DNA of 64,000 nucleotides, taken from Diprion similis. Taxonomy: Eukaryota; Arthropoda; Insecta; Hymenoptera; Diprionidae. A model generated the notes under the pieces. It searched no databases. It worked only from the letters and a program-made list of their open reading frames with translations, and was not told where the DNA came from. A program made the position numbers and the translations under genes. This document shows, piece by piece, positions 25,901 through 37,700 of this stretch (its first letter is position 1; each line of letters opens with the position of its first letter). The DNA is taken from NCBI RefSeq assembly GCF_021155765.1, contig NC_060110.1, positions 8,865,501 to 8,929,500 on the forward strand, given 5' to 3'.

Positions 25901-26683
25901 ATGCAGCGTGAGAAAAATATTCTGTATAAAACGGAATTTCGGAAAAGGTAAGTCGAGGTGTAACAATATCAAAATGCCATGATCACTAGCGAGTTCAAAT
26001 TTATACATCTTGGCGTGCGTAAGCTTTTTTTTGCCAAGTTTCAGGCAATTCTCTCAACTCTGCTGTGGTTTTTATTATTCTGACCTCCAATGTTGTGTAG
26101 ATCCATTTTTTCTCCGATTCACTGTAGCAGGTGCCGACGAAAACACCGGTCCGAGTTCCACGAAGTTGCCGCGGATTAACTCCAGCGTCAATAATAGCTT
26201 CGTAAGTGTGTTCCAACAGCATTCTAGCCAAGGGATCCATCGTGTGAGCGTCCTTCAATTGCCAGCCAAAAAATTGTGCGTCAAACTTGTCAATATCGCT
26301 TATCTTGCCAGTTCGGTGAGGAATTTCTGAATTTTCTGTAAATAAGAGTAAATTTAACTGGGTGGATTCAAATAAAATTCGCAGGAAAATACTAGAACAT
26401 AAATTGAATCTGCTGTACTGTATTGAAGATTTGGAAATTGGTTTCACTGAGCTGCATTACACCTTCTGACGTCTCAATCGCATATGTATAATGCTTTACC
26501 CAATTGCCAACGGCGATCGTCATCGGTGATAAGGTCCATCTTGTTGAAGAGGTTTTCTTTAAACTGCGTCAAATTCCGTGACTCCGGGAACCTCCCCGCA
26601 ATCCCAGATATCACTACCTCGTCACCCACTTTTGGAAACGGCAATCCATTGCACCGAACGTCGTTGGAAATTTTTTCCGACAT
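6916..26683 (-). CDS. Fatty acid synthase, multidomain type I, with degenerate MAT domain
   Basis: Animal type I FAS normally builds palmitate-like chains from acetyl- and malonyl-CoA with NADPH in the cytosol. Sixteen coding exons (minus strand): 26683-26500, 26335-26085, 22897-22666, 20069-19651, 17996-17703, 15794-15584, 15323-15163, 15015-14698, 14580-13791, 13680-13282, 11607-9638, 9465-8643, 8533-8055, 7962-7708, 7464-7210, 7053-6916. All introns are GT-AG and all phases agree. The sum is 7,179 nt, giving 2,392 residues, a normal insect FAS length. Domain order is KS-MAT-DH-pseudo-methyltransferase/KR-ER-KR-ACP-TE. The ATG at 26683 has A at -3 and directly precedes the conserved KS N-terminus. 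The MAT motifs are lost while the other catalytic motifs remain, so this is probably a specialised paralogue of the kind insects use for cuticular or pheromone lipids; that role is inference. Confidence 0.93.
8055..8533 (-). CDS. FAS exon 13: acyl carrier protein (ACP) and start of thioesterase
   Basis: Residues 2018-2177. The motif LGMDSMMAVEIKQTLERE contains Ser2038, where the phosphopantetheine arm that carries the growing acyl chain is attached. A Glu- and Asn-rich linker follows, then the thioesterase opening VFIVPGIEGTHSVF. The exon ends at DYLIP with a GTAAGT donor. Confidence 0.92.
8643..9465 (-). CDS. FAS exon 12: beta-ketoacyl reductase (KR)
   Basis: Residues 1744-2017. The Rossmann motif LGGLGGFGLELADWL starts near 1774 and the short-chain reductase signature FSSVSCGRG...QTNYGMAN ends near 1923, with the catalytic Tyr at 1919. 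This is a complete KR by sequence. The exon ends one base into a Gly codon that is finished by exon 13, joining VVDIM to GLKDLK. Confidence 0.92.
9638..11607 (-). CDS. FAS exon 11: non-catalytic core and enoyl reductase (ER)
   Basis: The longest exon, 1,970 nt, residues 1087-1743. It opens with VEVYKDMDVIVAGGIEIRGL, typical of the end of DH. A pseudo-methyltransferase and structural KR half follow without obvious cofactor motifs. ER then begins near 1440, with YSSINFRDIM and the NADPH-binding HAGSGGVGQAA (about 1566-1576), and ends at AAGKHVGK. No stop or frameshift interrupts it. Confidence 0.92.
11608..13281 (-). other. FAS intron 10 (1,674 nt)
   Basis: GTGGGA donor and TTGCAG acceptor. 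The interior is AT-rich with no reading frame, repeat family or RNA gene that I recognise, apart from an 8-G run near 13045-13052. Confidence 0.7.
13282..13680 (-). CDS. FAS exon 10: second half of dehydratase (DH) domain
   Basis: Residues 954-1086. It carries the conserved block KELRLRGYQYTGLFRG (1004-1019) and FMDNMLQIQIL. In vertebrate FAS the matching site reads GYDYGPHFQG, whose Asp completes the DH active site; here that position is Gln1012. I recall similar substitutions in other insect FAS proteins, so this may be lineage-typical. The exon is bounded by a CTTAG acceptor and an AAG|GTGGGA donor. Confidence 0.85.
13791..15794 (-). CDS. FAS exons 6-9: malonyl/acetyltransferase (MAT) domain, degenerate, and DH start
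   Basis: Exon 6 carries the linker and MAT opening (ICSGFGSLW, normally FSGMGSQW). The nucleophile elbow at 603-608 reads GSSVGM where active FAS has GHSxGE: Ser605 stays, the His and Glu do not. The Arg that binds the malonyl carboxylate (in AYxRG) is Lys630. The ACHN motif reads FYNN, the ISGP motif is gone, and the catalytic His of AYHSR falls on Arg708 in TNVRRQN. Domain length is normal and flanking blocks align (RKVIPDPKPRS from 724), so this is substitution, not truncation. Exon 9 also encodes the DH motif GHVIDGRTLVPATGYL with His892. Confidence 0.88.
15795..17702 (-). other. FAS intron 5 (1,908 nt)
   Basis: GTACGT donor and ATAACAG acceptor. No protein-like frame or recognised repeat is visible. 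A G- and A-rich stretch lies at about 16100-16250. Confidence 0.7.
17703..26683 (-). CDS. FAS exons 1-5: beta-ketoacyl synthase (KS) domain
   Basis: Residues 1-460. The start reads VVISGIAGRFPES (from residue 23), the insect KS opening. The condensing triad is complete: Cys180 in VDTACSSS (exon 3), His312 in EAHGTGT and His350 in KSNMGHCEP (exon 4). Exon 5 holds the C-terminal GINSFGFGGGNAH motif and the start of the KS-MAT linker. Introns 2, 3 and 4 are the longest in the gene (3,187, 2,596 and 1,654 nt). The donor of exon 2 is GAG|GTCAGA, a weaker form than the others. Nothing suggests loss of condensing activity. Confidence 0.9.
17997..19650 (-). other. FAS intron 4 (1,654 nt)
   Basis: GTATGG donor and ATTACAG acceptor. 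Short repeated phrases such as TTGTTCAGCTTGGTTCAGCC occur near 18350. I see no gene or mobile element inside. Confidence 0.7.
20070..22665 (-). other. FAS intron 3 (2,596 nt)
   Basis: GTATGG donor and TTATCAG acceptor. It contains the degenerate GATTTCA-type repeat at about 20700-20890 (listed separately). The rest is unremarkable AT-rich sequence, with no convincing coding frame. Confidence 0.7.
20700..20890. repeat. Degenerate short-unit repeat in FAS intron 3
   Basis: Variants of GCGATTTCA and GATTTCAA recur about every 10-20 bp (for example CACGCGATTTCATGAGATTT and AAGCGATTGCAAGCGATTTC). The spacing is irregular, as in an old decayed minisatellite. Confidence 0.5.
23026..24023. mobile_element. 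Possible TIR-bounded element in FAS intron 2
   Basis: GGTCGCCGATCGCGC at 23026-23040 is the exact reverse complement of 24009-24023, and similarity continues loosely inwards. A GC-rich perfect pair in AT-rich DNA about 1 kb apart suggests the ends of a non-autonomous DNA element. No target duplication is clear and no transposase frame lies inside, so this is tentative. Confidence 0.35.
23098..23312 (+). repeat. Intronic direct repeat, copy 1
   Basis: About 215 bp that recur, diverged, at 24219-24437. Shared anchors include AAGCGTACGTCAT / AAGCGTATGTCAT, GAGTCTTGAAAATTGAAGA / TAGTCTTGAGAATTGAAGA, TATTTCGGCT and ATTGAAAGCTCTA. This copy lies inside the 15-bp inverted pair; the second lies outside it. 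Confidence 0.7.
24219..24437 (+). repeat. Intronic direct repeat, copy 2
   Basis: The diverged partner of 23098-23312, in the same orientation, with substitutions and small indels throughout. It may be a dispersed repeat family of this genome or a local duplication. Confidence 0.7.
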
Positions 26684-26739
26684 ATTGCTACTTCTGTTAA
26701 GTGAAAAGTACTTTCGTTAAGAGTTTGTCAAAAACTTCG

Positions 26740-26782
26740 AAGTAAACGGGTCCCACTCGCAGACTGCCCTTTTATTATAACA
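26740..26782 (-). promoter_or_regulatory. Candidate core promoter of the FAS gene
   Basis: On the minus strand TATAATAAAAG lies at 26779-26769, about 90 bp before the ATG. A start site 25-30 bp downstream would fall near 26740-26750 and give a 5' leader of about 60 nt. An alternative is a leader intron: a CTTAACAG acceptor lies about 13 nt before the ATG, near 26696. Neither can be settled without transcript data. Confidence 0.35.
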
Positions 26783-26783
26783 C

Positions 26784-27514
26784 TGGATTCCCCCCACCAA
26801 GACTGACGACTCGCGACACGTTTTACGGTAACAATAAATTAACTGAACAGTTCCGCTTCTCCCCATAATGCACGGAGAATATATAATTTTGTATTTTCCG
26901 GTAGAGTCAATTACACGTGAAAGAATATAATAATCAGCTGAGAAAATTCATCGAGCCTTGACGTCATGACACATTATGATCCTTCCAATATCTTATTGTT
27001 ATAAGTAAATGAAGCATATATATGTTATTATCTCAATATTTGAGCGGTAATATGAATGGATTTGTACGTGTTAAACCAATTGTTGTTAACTATCAACCAA
27101 ATAATTTGTATGACTACGGCATAATTATATGCCCAGGCTTGAACAATAATCCGTATCAGTTTTTGGAATATTAGATATAAGTCAAGTAATAAAAGGTGTA
27201 TTGAAAATTAGTTTAGTCGACTATGATAATTTAATTAGAATTACAAGTCGCTGCTAAAACTGCTATACTCTGCTACGCAATGCTATAATCAGCATTGTTC
27301 GTCAATCACCACGTGAATTAATGTTATAATTATATTCACGAATAATCAGTGATTACACAGCTCAAAAAAAAAAAACAACATAATCGTGAATTCTTTGTTC
27401 TCGAACACGAAAATTCACAGAAAAAATCAATGCAGCAAAAACTATTTTTTGTCAAGCTGTGTAGTATTTTTTCAATAAACTTTAGAGATTAACCAAGAAA
27501 AAATTGAATTTTTC
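26784..27514. other. Intergenic sequence upstream of FAS
   Basis: AT-rich and non-coding, with an A run near 27363-27375. It may contain FAS regulatory sequence or the left end of repeat copy B. No feature can be named. Confidence 0.5.
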
Positions 27515-30500
27515 ATCTTAATATTGATTTTTTAAGTCATACATGAAAATATCGGTGAAATAAATTATTGAATTGATTTCGAAAAGCTACTTCTATGGTC
27601 GTTGACGTCAAGACCACTCAAATATCAGGGGCAACCAAACCACTGTGGACCAGTATCATCAATCAAAATGTACATTCATGGGCCGATCCAACGATTTTGT
27701 CGTTGAAAATGTTTTGGAAAGGTTGGAATGACGGTCGAAAAATATTGGGAAAGTGTTGGGAACGTTGGAATTGTGTCGATCGGGAGTTGACCATTGATTG
27801 TTCGTTGGAAGCGCGCTGGAGTTCAACTACCGACAAGTTGAGTGAGTGTTGAAAAACCATTGGACAGCCGATACCCGGGGCAAAATGGATACGTTACTGA
27901 CATAATTCACTTACCGAAACTTTGACAACATTTTCTTATTATTTTTTAAAGATAAATTAGGTCAATAAAGTTTTCAAAACTCAAATCTAAAAGCTTAGAA
28001 ATAAAGCAACCGCCATTTCTTTTTCTTTTTCATGGTACTCCATCGAGTCCTGATCTTTCCCGAGTACCGTATCGTATGTCCAACATATTTCCAATGCATT
28101 CCCAACGCATCACCGGCTTCGGGATCGGTACCAAAGCGTCAACGTCTCCAACGCTTCCAAAACACTTTCAACAGATTTTCAATGCTTCTCCGATGTCTGG
28201 CATCTGTGCATACCCAACATATTTCTAATCCATGCTCAAGGAAATAGTCGTTGGAAAAGTGTATTGAACTTGAAAGAAGTTGACGTTTTCCGAAATCCTA
28301 CCTTCGTTGACATCCAATGACTTTACAACGAAATATCAACGGTTGGAAACACGTTGGAATACCATTAGGCAGGCCCATCAAGGTATTATAGTGTGTTCCG
28401 TAGGATATGCTAAAGGGACTTGGTCTGAATAATAAACGCCACTGCGGTCAAATATGTACATTTTTTGTGTATAGCGATCGGGGTTAAGTAGAGTACAGTG
28501 GATTCCGAGGTACCTTGGAGGGGCCCACGATCACGTGTACCACAGAACTCCATCCCACTCATGTCTATATTACTATGCCTTTGACAATATATCAGACAAA
28601 GTACCTTATTGCGTCTTTTCATACAGTACTGCTGAAAAATATTAGGCCTGGAATCACGAGGTCTGGGTTGTTTCTTTGCATGCACTAAGGAGGACATGTG
28701 GCATCAACTGAACTGGGTGTCAGGGTGGTTGCCCACGGCCAGGCCCTCTAAAAACACCCGACTCAAAGCAGATGAAAGAAAGATTTTTCAGAGAACGGTC
28801 GTGCCTTCGGCATCTATTCCAGCTTGTTGGATAATTTCTGATTCTGTTATAATTTACCAATGCTGATGTACAGTTATTGTTCTGTGGCAGTTTATCACTG
28901 TGTGTCTGTAGTCAGTTGTGTGGTCGAAACACAATATGGCTCCCTTGCGGAGGTGCACCGATTGCGACATCGCAACGAAGTGTTGTCCGAAGTTGTCTAC
29001 CGGCCAAGGACTGTCACCATTCTCAAGACGTTGCAGTCCTGTAACAAGCTAGGCGTTTGCCATCCGGAAAACCTTCTTTGCCTGGTGACCTGACCCAGTA
29101 GAAAGGGCTGTTGCGGCATCACAGCGCATACCGTTTACTGCGACAATGTTGCAATTAAGTTTCTGACTTGCGGCGGTTTATCCACCCTTTCATGTACTTG
29201 GATTTCACCTGATTTTGTTCAATAAATTAAAAATCGTTCATTCATTGGCTTCCTTGGGCCTTACCCTGCACTCCGCGAGGGTTTTCACGCCTCTGCAAGT
29301 TGATGTTCGTTCTTAGTTCGTCCAGACAATAGCCGTATTTTTTTCATCGACTCAATTCTTCATTTATTCCCGAATTTCTACTATTACGATGTAAGAATAA
29401 ATCACCATCGGAGTGTTCGCACACATAATTAGGTTCATAGTTCAAGGTATTGGCGAATGTACGATAAGCTACGTGTATACTAGATCGTTCTAAACGAAAA
29501 GCGAAGTCTAGCAGTAGGTTGGGAGGCATTGTATTCTAATCTGCCTTGTGGGTCTTGCACACCAAAAACACGATGGATGCTCACATTTGATAGTGTTGAC
29601 GTTATACCCAATTGATTTTCACTTTTGTCACTACATTATATAGGACACGATGTCCAATCACCCAGAACAATTGCCTATATGAAGCTTTTGAGCAAGTAGG
29701 TACCCGATGACGTTCGTTTAAACCAACAATTTCTTCCTAAACAAGTTCATTTCGATAATATATCGAGAAATATCAGGTTTCGGCGTTTACTCACCCTCAC
29801 AAGAAATGTTACCGGCGAATTATGGTACGGTAGTAAAATACCCGATGACGATTATGTAAACAATTAATTGTGTCTAGAATATGTAGGTAATTTATATCAC
29901 ACAGGAACTATTCAAATATCAACTAACGCTGGAACAGGGGTAGGTCATTCAGAGAAACGATATTACATATTTCCCTATAGTCGTAGGCATTCCAATCAAG
30001 CGTTAGCTAACATAGGAAATTAACGTTTTACTGAACATGTTAATGTCTATTAATAATAAATAATAGTTTTTATTGAACGAATTAGGAACATGTTGATCGG
30101 GATGTGAATATGAATGTGTTAGTTAACGTTATAAATTAGTAGCGGGTAAAACAAGCAAACGATGCTATTCCTTATTACTAAGGGTGGGCTGCAAAAATTT
30201 ACAAAAAATGCGTTAGCTGATACTTGAATAGCTCTATGTTACATATTACCTAATTTATCGCGAAATTCGAAGTTTTTATATACGGGTTATATGCCTGGTA
30301 CGACCACCTGAAATATAACTTTGCGTGAATACGGTACCTTTTATGGGAATACCGACTAATGCTAAGGTCCGCGCTCGCCGCACTACCGACCGACATAGAT
30401 GCTTAAGGGGAACACCGCTCATTCGGAGAAATATCGGTCAAACGTCTTACCATCAAGACTACCACGATATTTCATCGGGAAGGCAAGGACGATTGTTGAT

Positions 30501-33500
30501 AAGATAGGTATTTACGGTAAATGACATTGAGTATAAGTTGTGAGTTAGTAATCCACGTTGACTAAAGATTACTAGGAACAGCCAGCTGAATAGATTATTT
30601 TCAACATTCTAAAGCTTGGTGCGTCAAGGCGAGGGACGATGGGGGGAAAGGCACAGAAATTTTCCATCGTCACGATTCAATGACGATTCCAAGCTCCACA
30701 AGTGAGTCGACCAACGTAGGGAACTGTAATTACTTCCGCAATCACTGTGTCCTTTTGTTTGTTTCTACAGAATAACTGTAGCATAGGTGTCTTGAGCAAT
30801 CTTCCGTCAACGTACTCAGGTATAAGCGTGAGTAGTTGACGTTAATTTATCATTTCATTTTTCATATCGTTCATGGATCTATTTATTTATGTAGTTTAAT
30901 GAATGCTGGATCGAAACATGTTTTTGAGACCTACCATTGATTACGTTAACTAAAAATGTATAAAGACTGCCAGCCTAATAGGACTTTCCGTGACCGAGAA
31001 TGAACGAGATGAATTCATCGTTGAGCCGTACCCTGTGCGTCACGCAACTCAAGTTGGTAAACGATCGGTACCGGAAGACGAGAATTAATGTATAACATGT
31101 ACCCAGATGGATACTGCGATATCGGATATTATTTTGACTACGATATGACCATCGATTGATTGAATTCATTCCAGGCAATTCATTTATCAGCAAAATTCAT
31201 CAATGTTAATAAGGGAGAGATTCTTTCAATTTGAAGCTGTGTCTCTTGATCCAGTACTCGCAGCGTATCTAAGATGATGCTGATGAATTCCTTTTGCGAA
31301 ATTGAATCAATATGGAGCATCAACGTCGTGCTTCGAGTATAATCTGATATCTTCGGAATTTTCATTGGAAATCCAAGGAGGTTACTTTATTTTGGGCCGG
31401 GGTGAGAATGGGACCAACAGCAAAGGAATGACGACGCAAAGACCAGCAGCAGGAAAATGGAGTAAACACGTCTTTCGTTTTTTGGCTGTAACTTTTGATC
31501 CGTTGCTCGCAGCGTATTGAGACTGCGCGTAATCGATTTCTCTTGCAAAATTACGTCGGAATAGTGCCCTAAAGAAATAATTGCAGCACTTTCTGAAGTG
31601 GTCGAAATTTTCCCCCAAAATCCAAAGGGGTTAGCCTTACTTCTTCCGCGATTTTCGGAGCCAAAAATTTTTCGTCTCCGAATTAATTGGTATGACCGTT
31701 TCTTGGCTCATTGGAACTCCAGGAACTCAAAAAACAGATCAGAAAAAGCGTAGGACCAACAGCAGAGAAATGACGATAAAAATCCGCAGTTTTTCGGCTG
31801 TATCTTTTGATCCGTTGCTCGCAGCGTATTGGGACTGCGCTCATTCGATTTCTCTTGCAAAATTACGTCGGTATAGTACCCTCAAAAGTTGATTGCGGCA
31901 CTTTTCAAAGTGGTCGGAATTTTCGACATAAATCCAAAGGGGTTAGCCTTGCTTTTTTCGCAATTTTTAGAGCCAAAAATTTCTGGTCTTCGAATTGATT
32001 TGTATGACCGTTTCTAGGCTAATTGGAACCCCAGGAACTCAGAAAACACATGAAAATGAGCGTCAGACCAACAGCAGAGAAATGACGATGGAATTCTTCA
32101 GTTTTTTCGCTGTAACTTTTGATGCGTTGCTCGCAGCGTATCGGGACTGCGCTCATTCGATTACTCTTGCAAAATTACGTCGAAATAGTGCTCCAAGAAT
32201 GAGATGCAGCACTTTCTGAAATGGTCGAAATTTTCGCCCAAAATCCAAAGGGATTAGCCTTACTTCTTTCGCGATTTTCGGAGCAAAAAATTGTTCGTCT
32301 CCGAATTGATTGGTATGACCGTTTCTTGGCTCATTGGAACTCCAGGAACTCAAAAAACAGATCAGAAAAAGCGTAGGACCAACAGCAGAGAAATGACGAT
32401 AAAAATCCGCAGTTTTTCGGCTGTATCTTTTGATCCGTTGCTCGCAGCGTATTGGGACTGCACTCAATCGAGTTCTCTCGCAAAATTGCGTCGGAAAAGT
32501 GCCCTCAAAAATTGATTACAGCACTTTTCGAAGTGGTCGGAATTTTCGATAAAAATCCAAAGGGGTTAGCCTTACTTTTTTCGCAATTTTGAAAGCCAAG
32601 AATTTCTGGTCTTCGAATCGATTTGTATGACCGTTTCTAGGCTAATTGGACTCCCAGGAACTCAGAAAACGCATGAAAATGAGCGTCAGACCAACAGCAG
32701 AGAAATGACGATAAAATTCTTCAGTTTTTTTGCTGTAACTTTTGATACGTTGCTTGCAGCGTATTGGGACTGCGCTCATTCGATTTCTCTTGCAAAATTA
32801 CGTCGGTATAGTGCCCTCAAAAATTGATTGCAGCACTTTTCAAAGAATTCGGAATTTTCGACGAAAATCCAAAGTGTTAGCCTTGCTTTTTTCGCAATTT
32901 TTCGAGCCAAAAATTTCTGGTCTTCGAATTGATTCGTATGACCGTTTCTAGGCTAATTGGAACCCCAGGAACTCAGAAAACACATGAAAATGAGCGTCAG
33001 ACCAACAGCAGAGAAATGACGATGCAATTCCTCAGTTTTTTTGCTGTAACTTTTGATACGTTGCTTGCAGCGTATTGGGACTGCGCTCATTCGATTTCTC
33101 TTGCAAAATTACGTCGGTATAGTGCCCTTAAAAATTCATTGCAGCACTTTTCAAAGTGGTCGGAATTTTCGACAAAAATCCAAAGGGGTTATCCTTGCTT
33201 TTTTCGCAATTTTTAGAGCCAAAAATTTCTGGTCTTCGAATTGATTTGTATGACCGTTTCTAGGCTAATTGGAACCCCAGGAACTCAGAGAACACATGAA
33301 AATAAGCGTCAGACCAACAGCAGAGAAATGACGATTAAAATCCGCAGTTTTTTGGCTGTAACTTTTGATACGTTGCTTGCAGCGTATTGGGACTGCGCTC
33401 ATTCGATTTCTCTTGCAAAATTACGTCGGTATGGTGCCCTAAAGAATCAATTGCAGTTCTTTTCAAAGTAGTCGGAATTTTCGTCAAAAAACCAAAGGGG

Positions 33501-34799
33501 TTAGCCTTACTATTTTCGCAATTTTTCAAGCCAAAAATTTCTGGTCTTCGAATTGATTTGTGTGACTGTTTCTAGGCTCATCGGAACCCCAGGAACTCAG
33601 AAAACACATGAAAATGAGCGTCAGACCAACAGCAGAGAAATGACGATGAAATTCTTCAGTTTTTTTGCTGCAACTTTTGATACGTTGCTTGCAGCGTATT
33701 GGGACTGCGCTCATTCGAATTCTCTTGCAAAATTACGTCGAAATGGCGCTCTAAAGAATTAGATGCAGCACTTTCTGAAATGGTCGAAATTTTCGCCCAA
33801 AATCCAAAGGGGTTAGCCTTACTTCTTTCGTAATTTCCTGAGCCAAAAATTTTTCGTCTCCGAATTGATTTGTATGACCGTTTCTTGGCTCATTGGAACT
33901 CCAGGAACTCAAAAAACAAATCAGAAAAAGCGTAGGACCAACAGCCGAGAAATGACGATAAAAATCCGCAGTTTTTCGGCTGTATCTTTTGATCCGTTGC
34001 TCGCAGCGCATTGGGACTGCGCTCAATCAAGTTCTCTCGCAAAATTACGTCGGAGAAGTGCCCTCAAAAATTGATTGCAGCACTTTTCAAAGTGGTCGGA
34101 ATTTTCGACAAAAATCCAAAGGGGTTAGCCTTACTATTTTCGCAATTTTTCGAGCCGAAAATTTCTGGTCTTCGAATTGATTTGTATGACGGTTTCTAGG
34201 CTAATTGGAACCCCAGGAACTCAGAAAACACATGAAAATGAGCGTCAGACCAACAGCAGAGAAATGACGATGGAATTCCTCAGTTTTTTCGCTGTATTTT
34301 TTGATGCGTTGCTTGCAGCGTATTGGGACTGCGCTCATTCGATTTCTCTCGCAAAATTACGTCGAAATAGTGCTCCAAGAATTAGATGCAGCACTTTCTG
34401 AAATGGTCGAAATTTTCGCCCAAAATCCAAAGGGGTTAGCCTTACTTCTTTCGCGATTTTCCGAGCCAAAAACTTCTCGTCTTCGAATTGATTTGTATGA
34501 CCGTTTCTTGGCTCATTGAAACTCCAGGAACTCCAAAAACAGATCAGAAAAAGCGTAGGACCAACAGCAGAGAAATGACGATAAAAATCCGCAGTTTTTC
34601 GGCTGTATCTTTTGATCCGTTGCTCGCAGCGTATTGGGACTGCGCTCAATCGAGTTCTCTCGCAAAATTACGTCGGAAAGGTGCCCTCAAAAATTGATTG
34701 CAGCACTTTTCAAAGTGGTCGGAATTTTCGACAAAAATCCAAAGGGGTTAGCCTTGCTTTTTTCGCAATTTTTCGAGCCGAAAATTTCTGGTCTTCGAA

Positions 34800-37700
34800 T
34801 TGATTCGGATGACGGTTACTAGGCTGATTGGAACCCCAGGAACTCAGAAAACACATGAAAATGAGCGTCAGACCAACAGCAGAGAAATGACAATGAAATT
34901 CTTCAGTTTTTTTGCTGTAACTTTTGATACGTTGCTTGCAGCGTATTGGGACTGCGCTCATTCGATTTCCCTTGCAAAATTACGTCGGTGTAGTGCCCTC
35001 AAAAATTGATTGCAGCACTTTTCAAAGTGGTCGGAATTTTCGACAAAAATCCAAAGGGGTTAGCCTTGCTTTTTTCGCAATTTTTAGAGCCAAAAATTTC
35101 TGGTCTTCGAATTCATTTGTATGACCGTTTCTAGGCTAATTGGAACCCCAGGAACTCAGAAAACACATGAAAATAAGCGTCAGACCAACAGCAGAGAAAT
35201 GACGATTAAAATCCGCAGTTTTTTGGCTGTAACTTTTGATACGTTGCTTGCAGCGTATTGGGACTGCGCTCATTCGATTTCTCTTGCAAAATGACGTCGG
35301 TATAGTGCCCTCAAAAATTGATTGCAGCACTTTTCAAAGTGGTCGGAATTTTCGACAAAAATTCAAAGGGGTTAGCTCTGCTTTTTTCGCAATTTTTAGA
35401 GCCAAAAATTTCTGGTCTTCGAATTGATTTGTATGACCGTTTGTAGGCTAATTGGAACGCCAGGAAGTCAGAAAACACATGAAAATGAGCGTCAGACCAA
35501 CAGCAGAGAAATGACGATGAAATTCTTCAGTTTGTTTGGTGTTACTTTTGATGCGTTGCTCACAGCGTATTGGGACTGCGCTAATTCGATTTCTCTTGCA
35601 AAATTACGTCGAAAAAGTGCCCCAAAGAATCAATTGCAGCACTTTTCGAAGTCATTGAAATTTTCCTCAAAAATGCAAAGGGGTTAGCCTTACTTTTGTT
35701 GCGATTTTTGGAGCCAAAATCTTCTGGTCTCCGAACTGATTTGTATGACCATTTCTTGGCTCATTGGAACCCCAGGAACTCAGAAAACACATGAAAATGA
35801 GCGTCAGACTAACAGCAGAGAAATGACGATGAAATTCTCCAGTTTTCTTGCTGTAACTTCTGATGCGTTGCTTGCAGCGTATTGGGACTGCGCTCATTCG
35901 ATTTCTCTTGCAAAATTACGTTGGTATAGTGCCCCAAAGAATTAATTGCAGCACTTTTCAAAGTCATTGAAATTTTCGTCAAAAATGCAAAGGGGTTAGC
36001 CTTACTTTTGTTGCGATTTTTGAAGCCAAAAATTTCTGGTCTCCGAATTGATTTGTATGACTATTTCTTGGCTCATTGGAACCCAAGGAACTCAGAAAAC
36101 ACATGAAAATGAGCATCAGACCAACAGCAGAGAAATGACGATGAAATTCTCCAGTTTTGTCGCTGTAACTTCTGATGCGTTGCTCGCCTGCGCTCATTCG
36201 ATTTCTCTTGCAAAATTACGTCAAAATAGTGCTCCAAGAATTAGATGCAGCACTTTCTGAAACGGTTGAAATTTTCGCCCAAAATCCAAAGGGGTTAGCC
36301 TTACTTCTTCCGCGATTTTCAGAGCCAAAAACTTCTCGTCTTCGAATTGATTTGTATGACCGTTTCTTGGCTCATTGAAACTCCAGGAACTCCAAAAACA
36401 GATCAGAAAAAGCGTAGGGCAACAGCAGAGAAATGACGATAAAAATCCGCAGTTTTTCGGCTGTATCTTTTGATCCGTTGCTCGCAGCGTATTGGGACTG
36501 CGCTCAATCGAGTTCTCTCGCAAAATTACGTCGGAAAAGTGCCCTTAAAAATTGATTGCAGCACTTTTCAAAGTGGTCGGAATTTTCGACAAAAATCCAA
36601 AGGGGTTAGCCTTGCTTTTTTCGCAATTTTTCGAGCCGAAAATTTCTGGTCTTCGAATTGATTCGGATGACGGTTACTAGGCTGATTGGAACCCCAGGAA
36701 CTCAGAAAACACATGAAAATGAGCGTCAGACCAACAGCAGAGAAATGACAATGAAATTCTTCAGTTTTTTTGCTGTAACTTTTGATACGTTGCTTGCAGC
36801 GTATTGGGACTGCGCTCATTCGATTTCCCTTGCAAAATTACGTCGGTGTAGTGCCCTCAAAAATTGATTGCAGCACTTTTCAAAGTGGTCGGAATTTTCG
36901 ACAAAAATCCAAAGGGGTTAGCCTTGCTTTTTTCGCAATTTTTCGAGCCGAAAATTTCTGGTCTTCGAATTGATTCGGATGACGGTTACTAGGCTGATTG
37001 GAACCCCAGGAACTCAGAAAACACATGAAAATGAGCGTCAGACCAACAGCAGAGAAATGACAATGAAATTCTTCAGTTTTTTTGCTGTAACTTTTGATAC
37101 GTTGCTTGCAGCGTATTAGGACTGCGCTCATTCGATTTCCCTTGCAAAATTACGTCGGTGTAGTGCCCTCAAAAATTGATTGCAGCACTTTTCAAAGTGG
37201 TCGGAATTTTCGACAAAAATCCAAAGGGGTTAGCCTTGCTTTTTTCGCAATTTTTGGAGCCAAAAATTTCTGGTCTTCGAATTCATTTGTATGACCGTTT
37301 CTAGGCTAATTGGAACCCCAGGAACTCAGAAAACACATGAAAATAAGCGTCAGACCAACAGCAGAGAAATGACGATTAAAATCCGCAGTTTTTTGGCTGT
37401 AACTTTTGATACGTTGCTTGCAGCGTATTGGGACTGCGCTCATTCGATTTCTCTTGCAAAATTACGTCGGTATAGTGCCCTCAAAAATTGATTGCAGCAC
37501 TTTTCAAAGTGGTCGGAATTTTCGACAAAAATTCAAAGGGGTTAGCTCTGCTTTTTTCGCAATTTTTAGAGCCAAAAATTTCTGGTCTTCGAATTGATTT
37601 GTATGACCGTTTGTAGGCTAATTGGAACGCCAGGAAGTCAGAAAACACATGAAAATGAGCGTCAGACCAACAGCAGAGAAATGACGATGAAATTCTTCAG

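Larger units (their letters stand above)
22898..26084 (-). other. FAS intron 2 (3,187 nt), with internal repeats
   Basis: The largest intron, GTCAGA donor and CTCTTAG acceptor, splitting the KS domain just before the active-site exon. It contains a 15-bp inverted pair about 1 kb apart and a diverged direct duplication of about 215 bp, listed separately. No coding frame is recognised. An intron this size could hold regulatory elements; none can be named from sequence alone. Confidence 0.7.

Noticed and set aside
6916..26683. FAS as a set of broken pseudogene fragments
   Set aside because: The separate frames join through GT-AG introns with matching phase into a full-length protein, so the breaks are introns.
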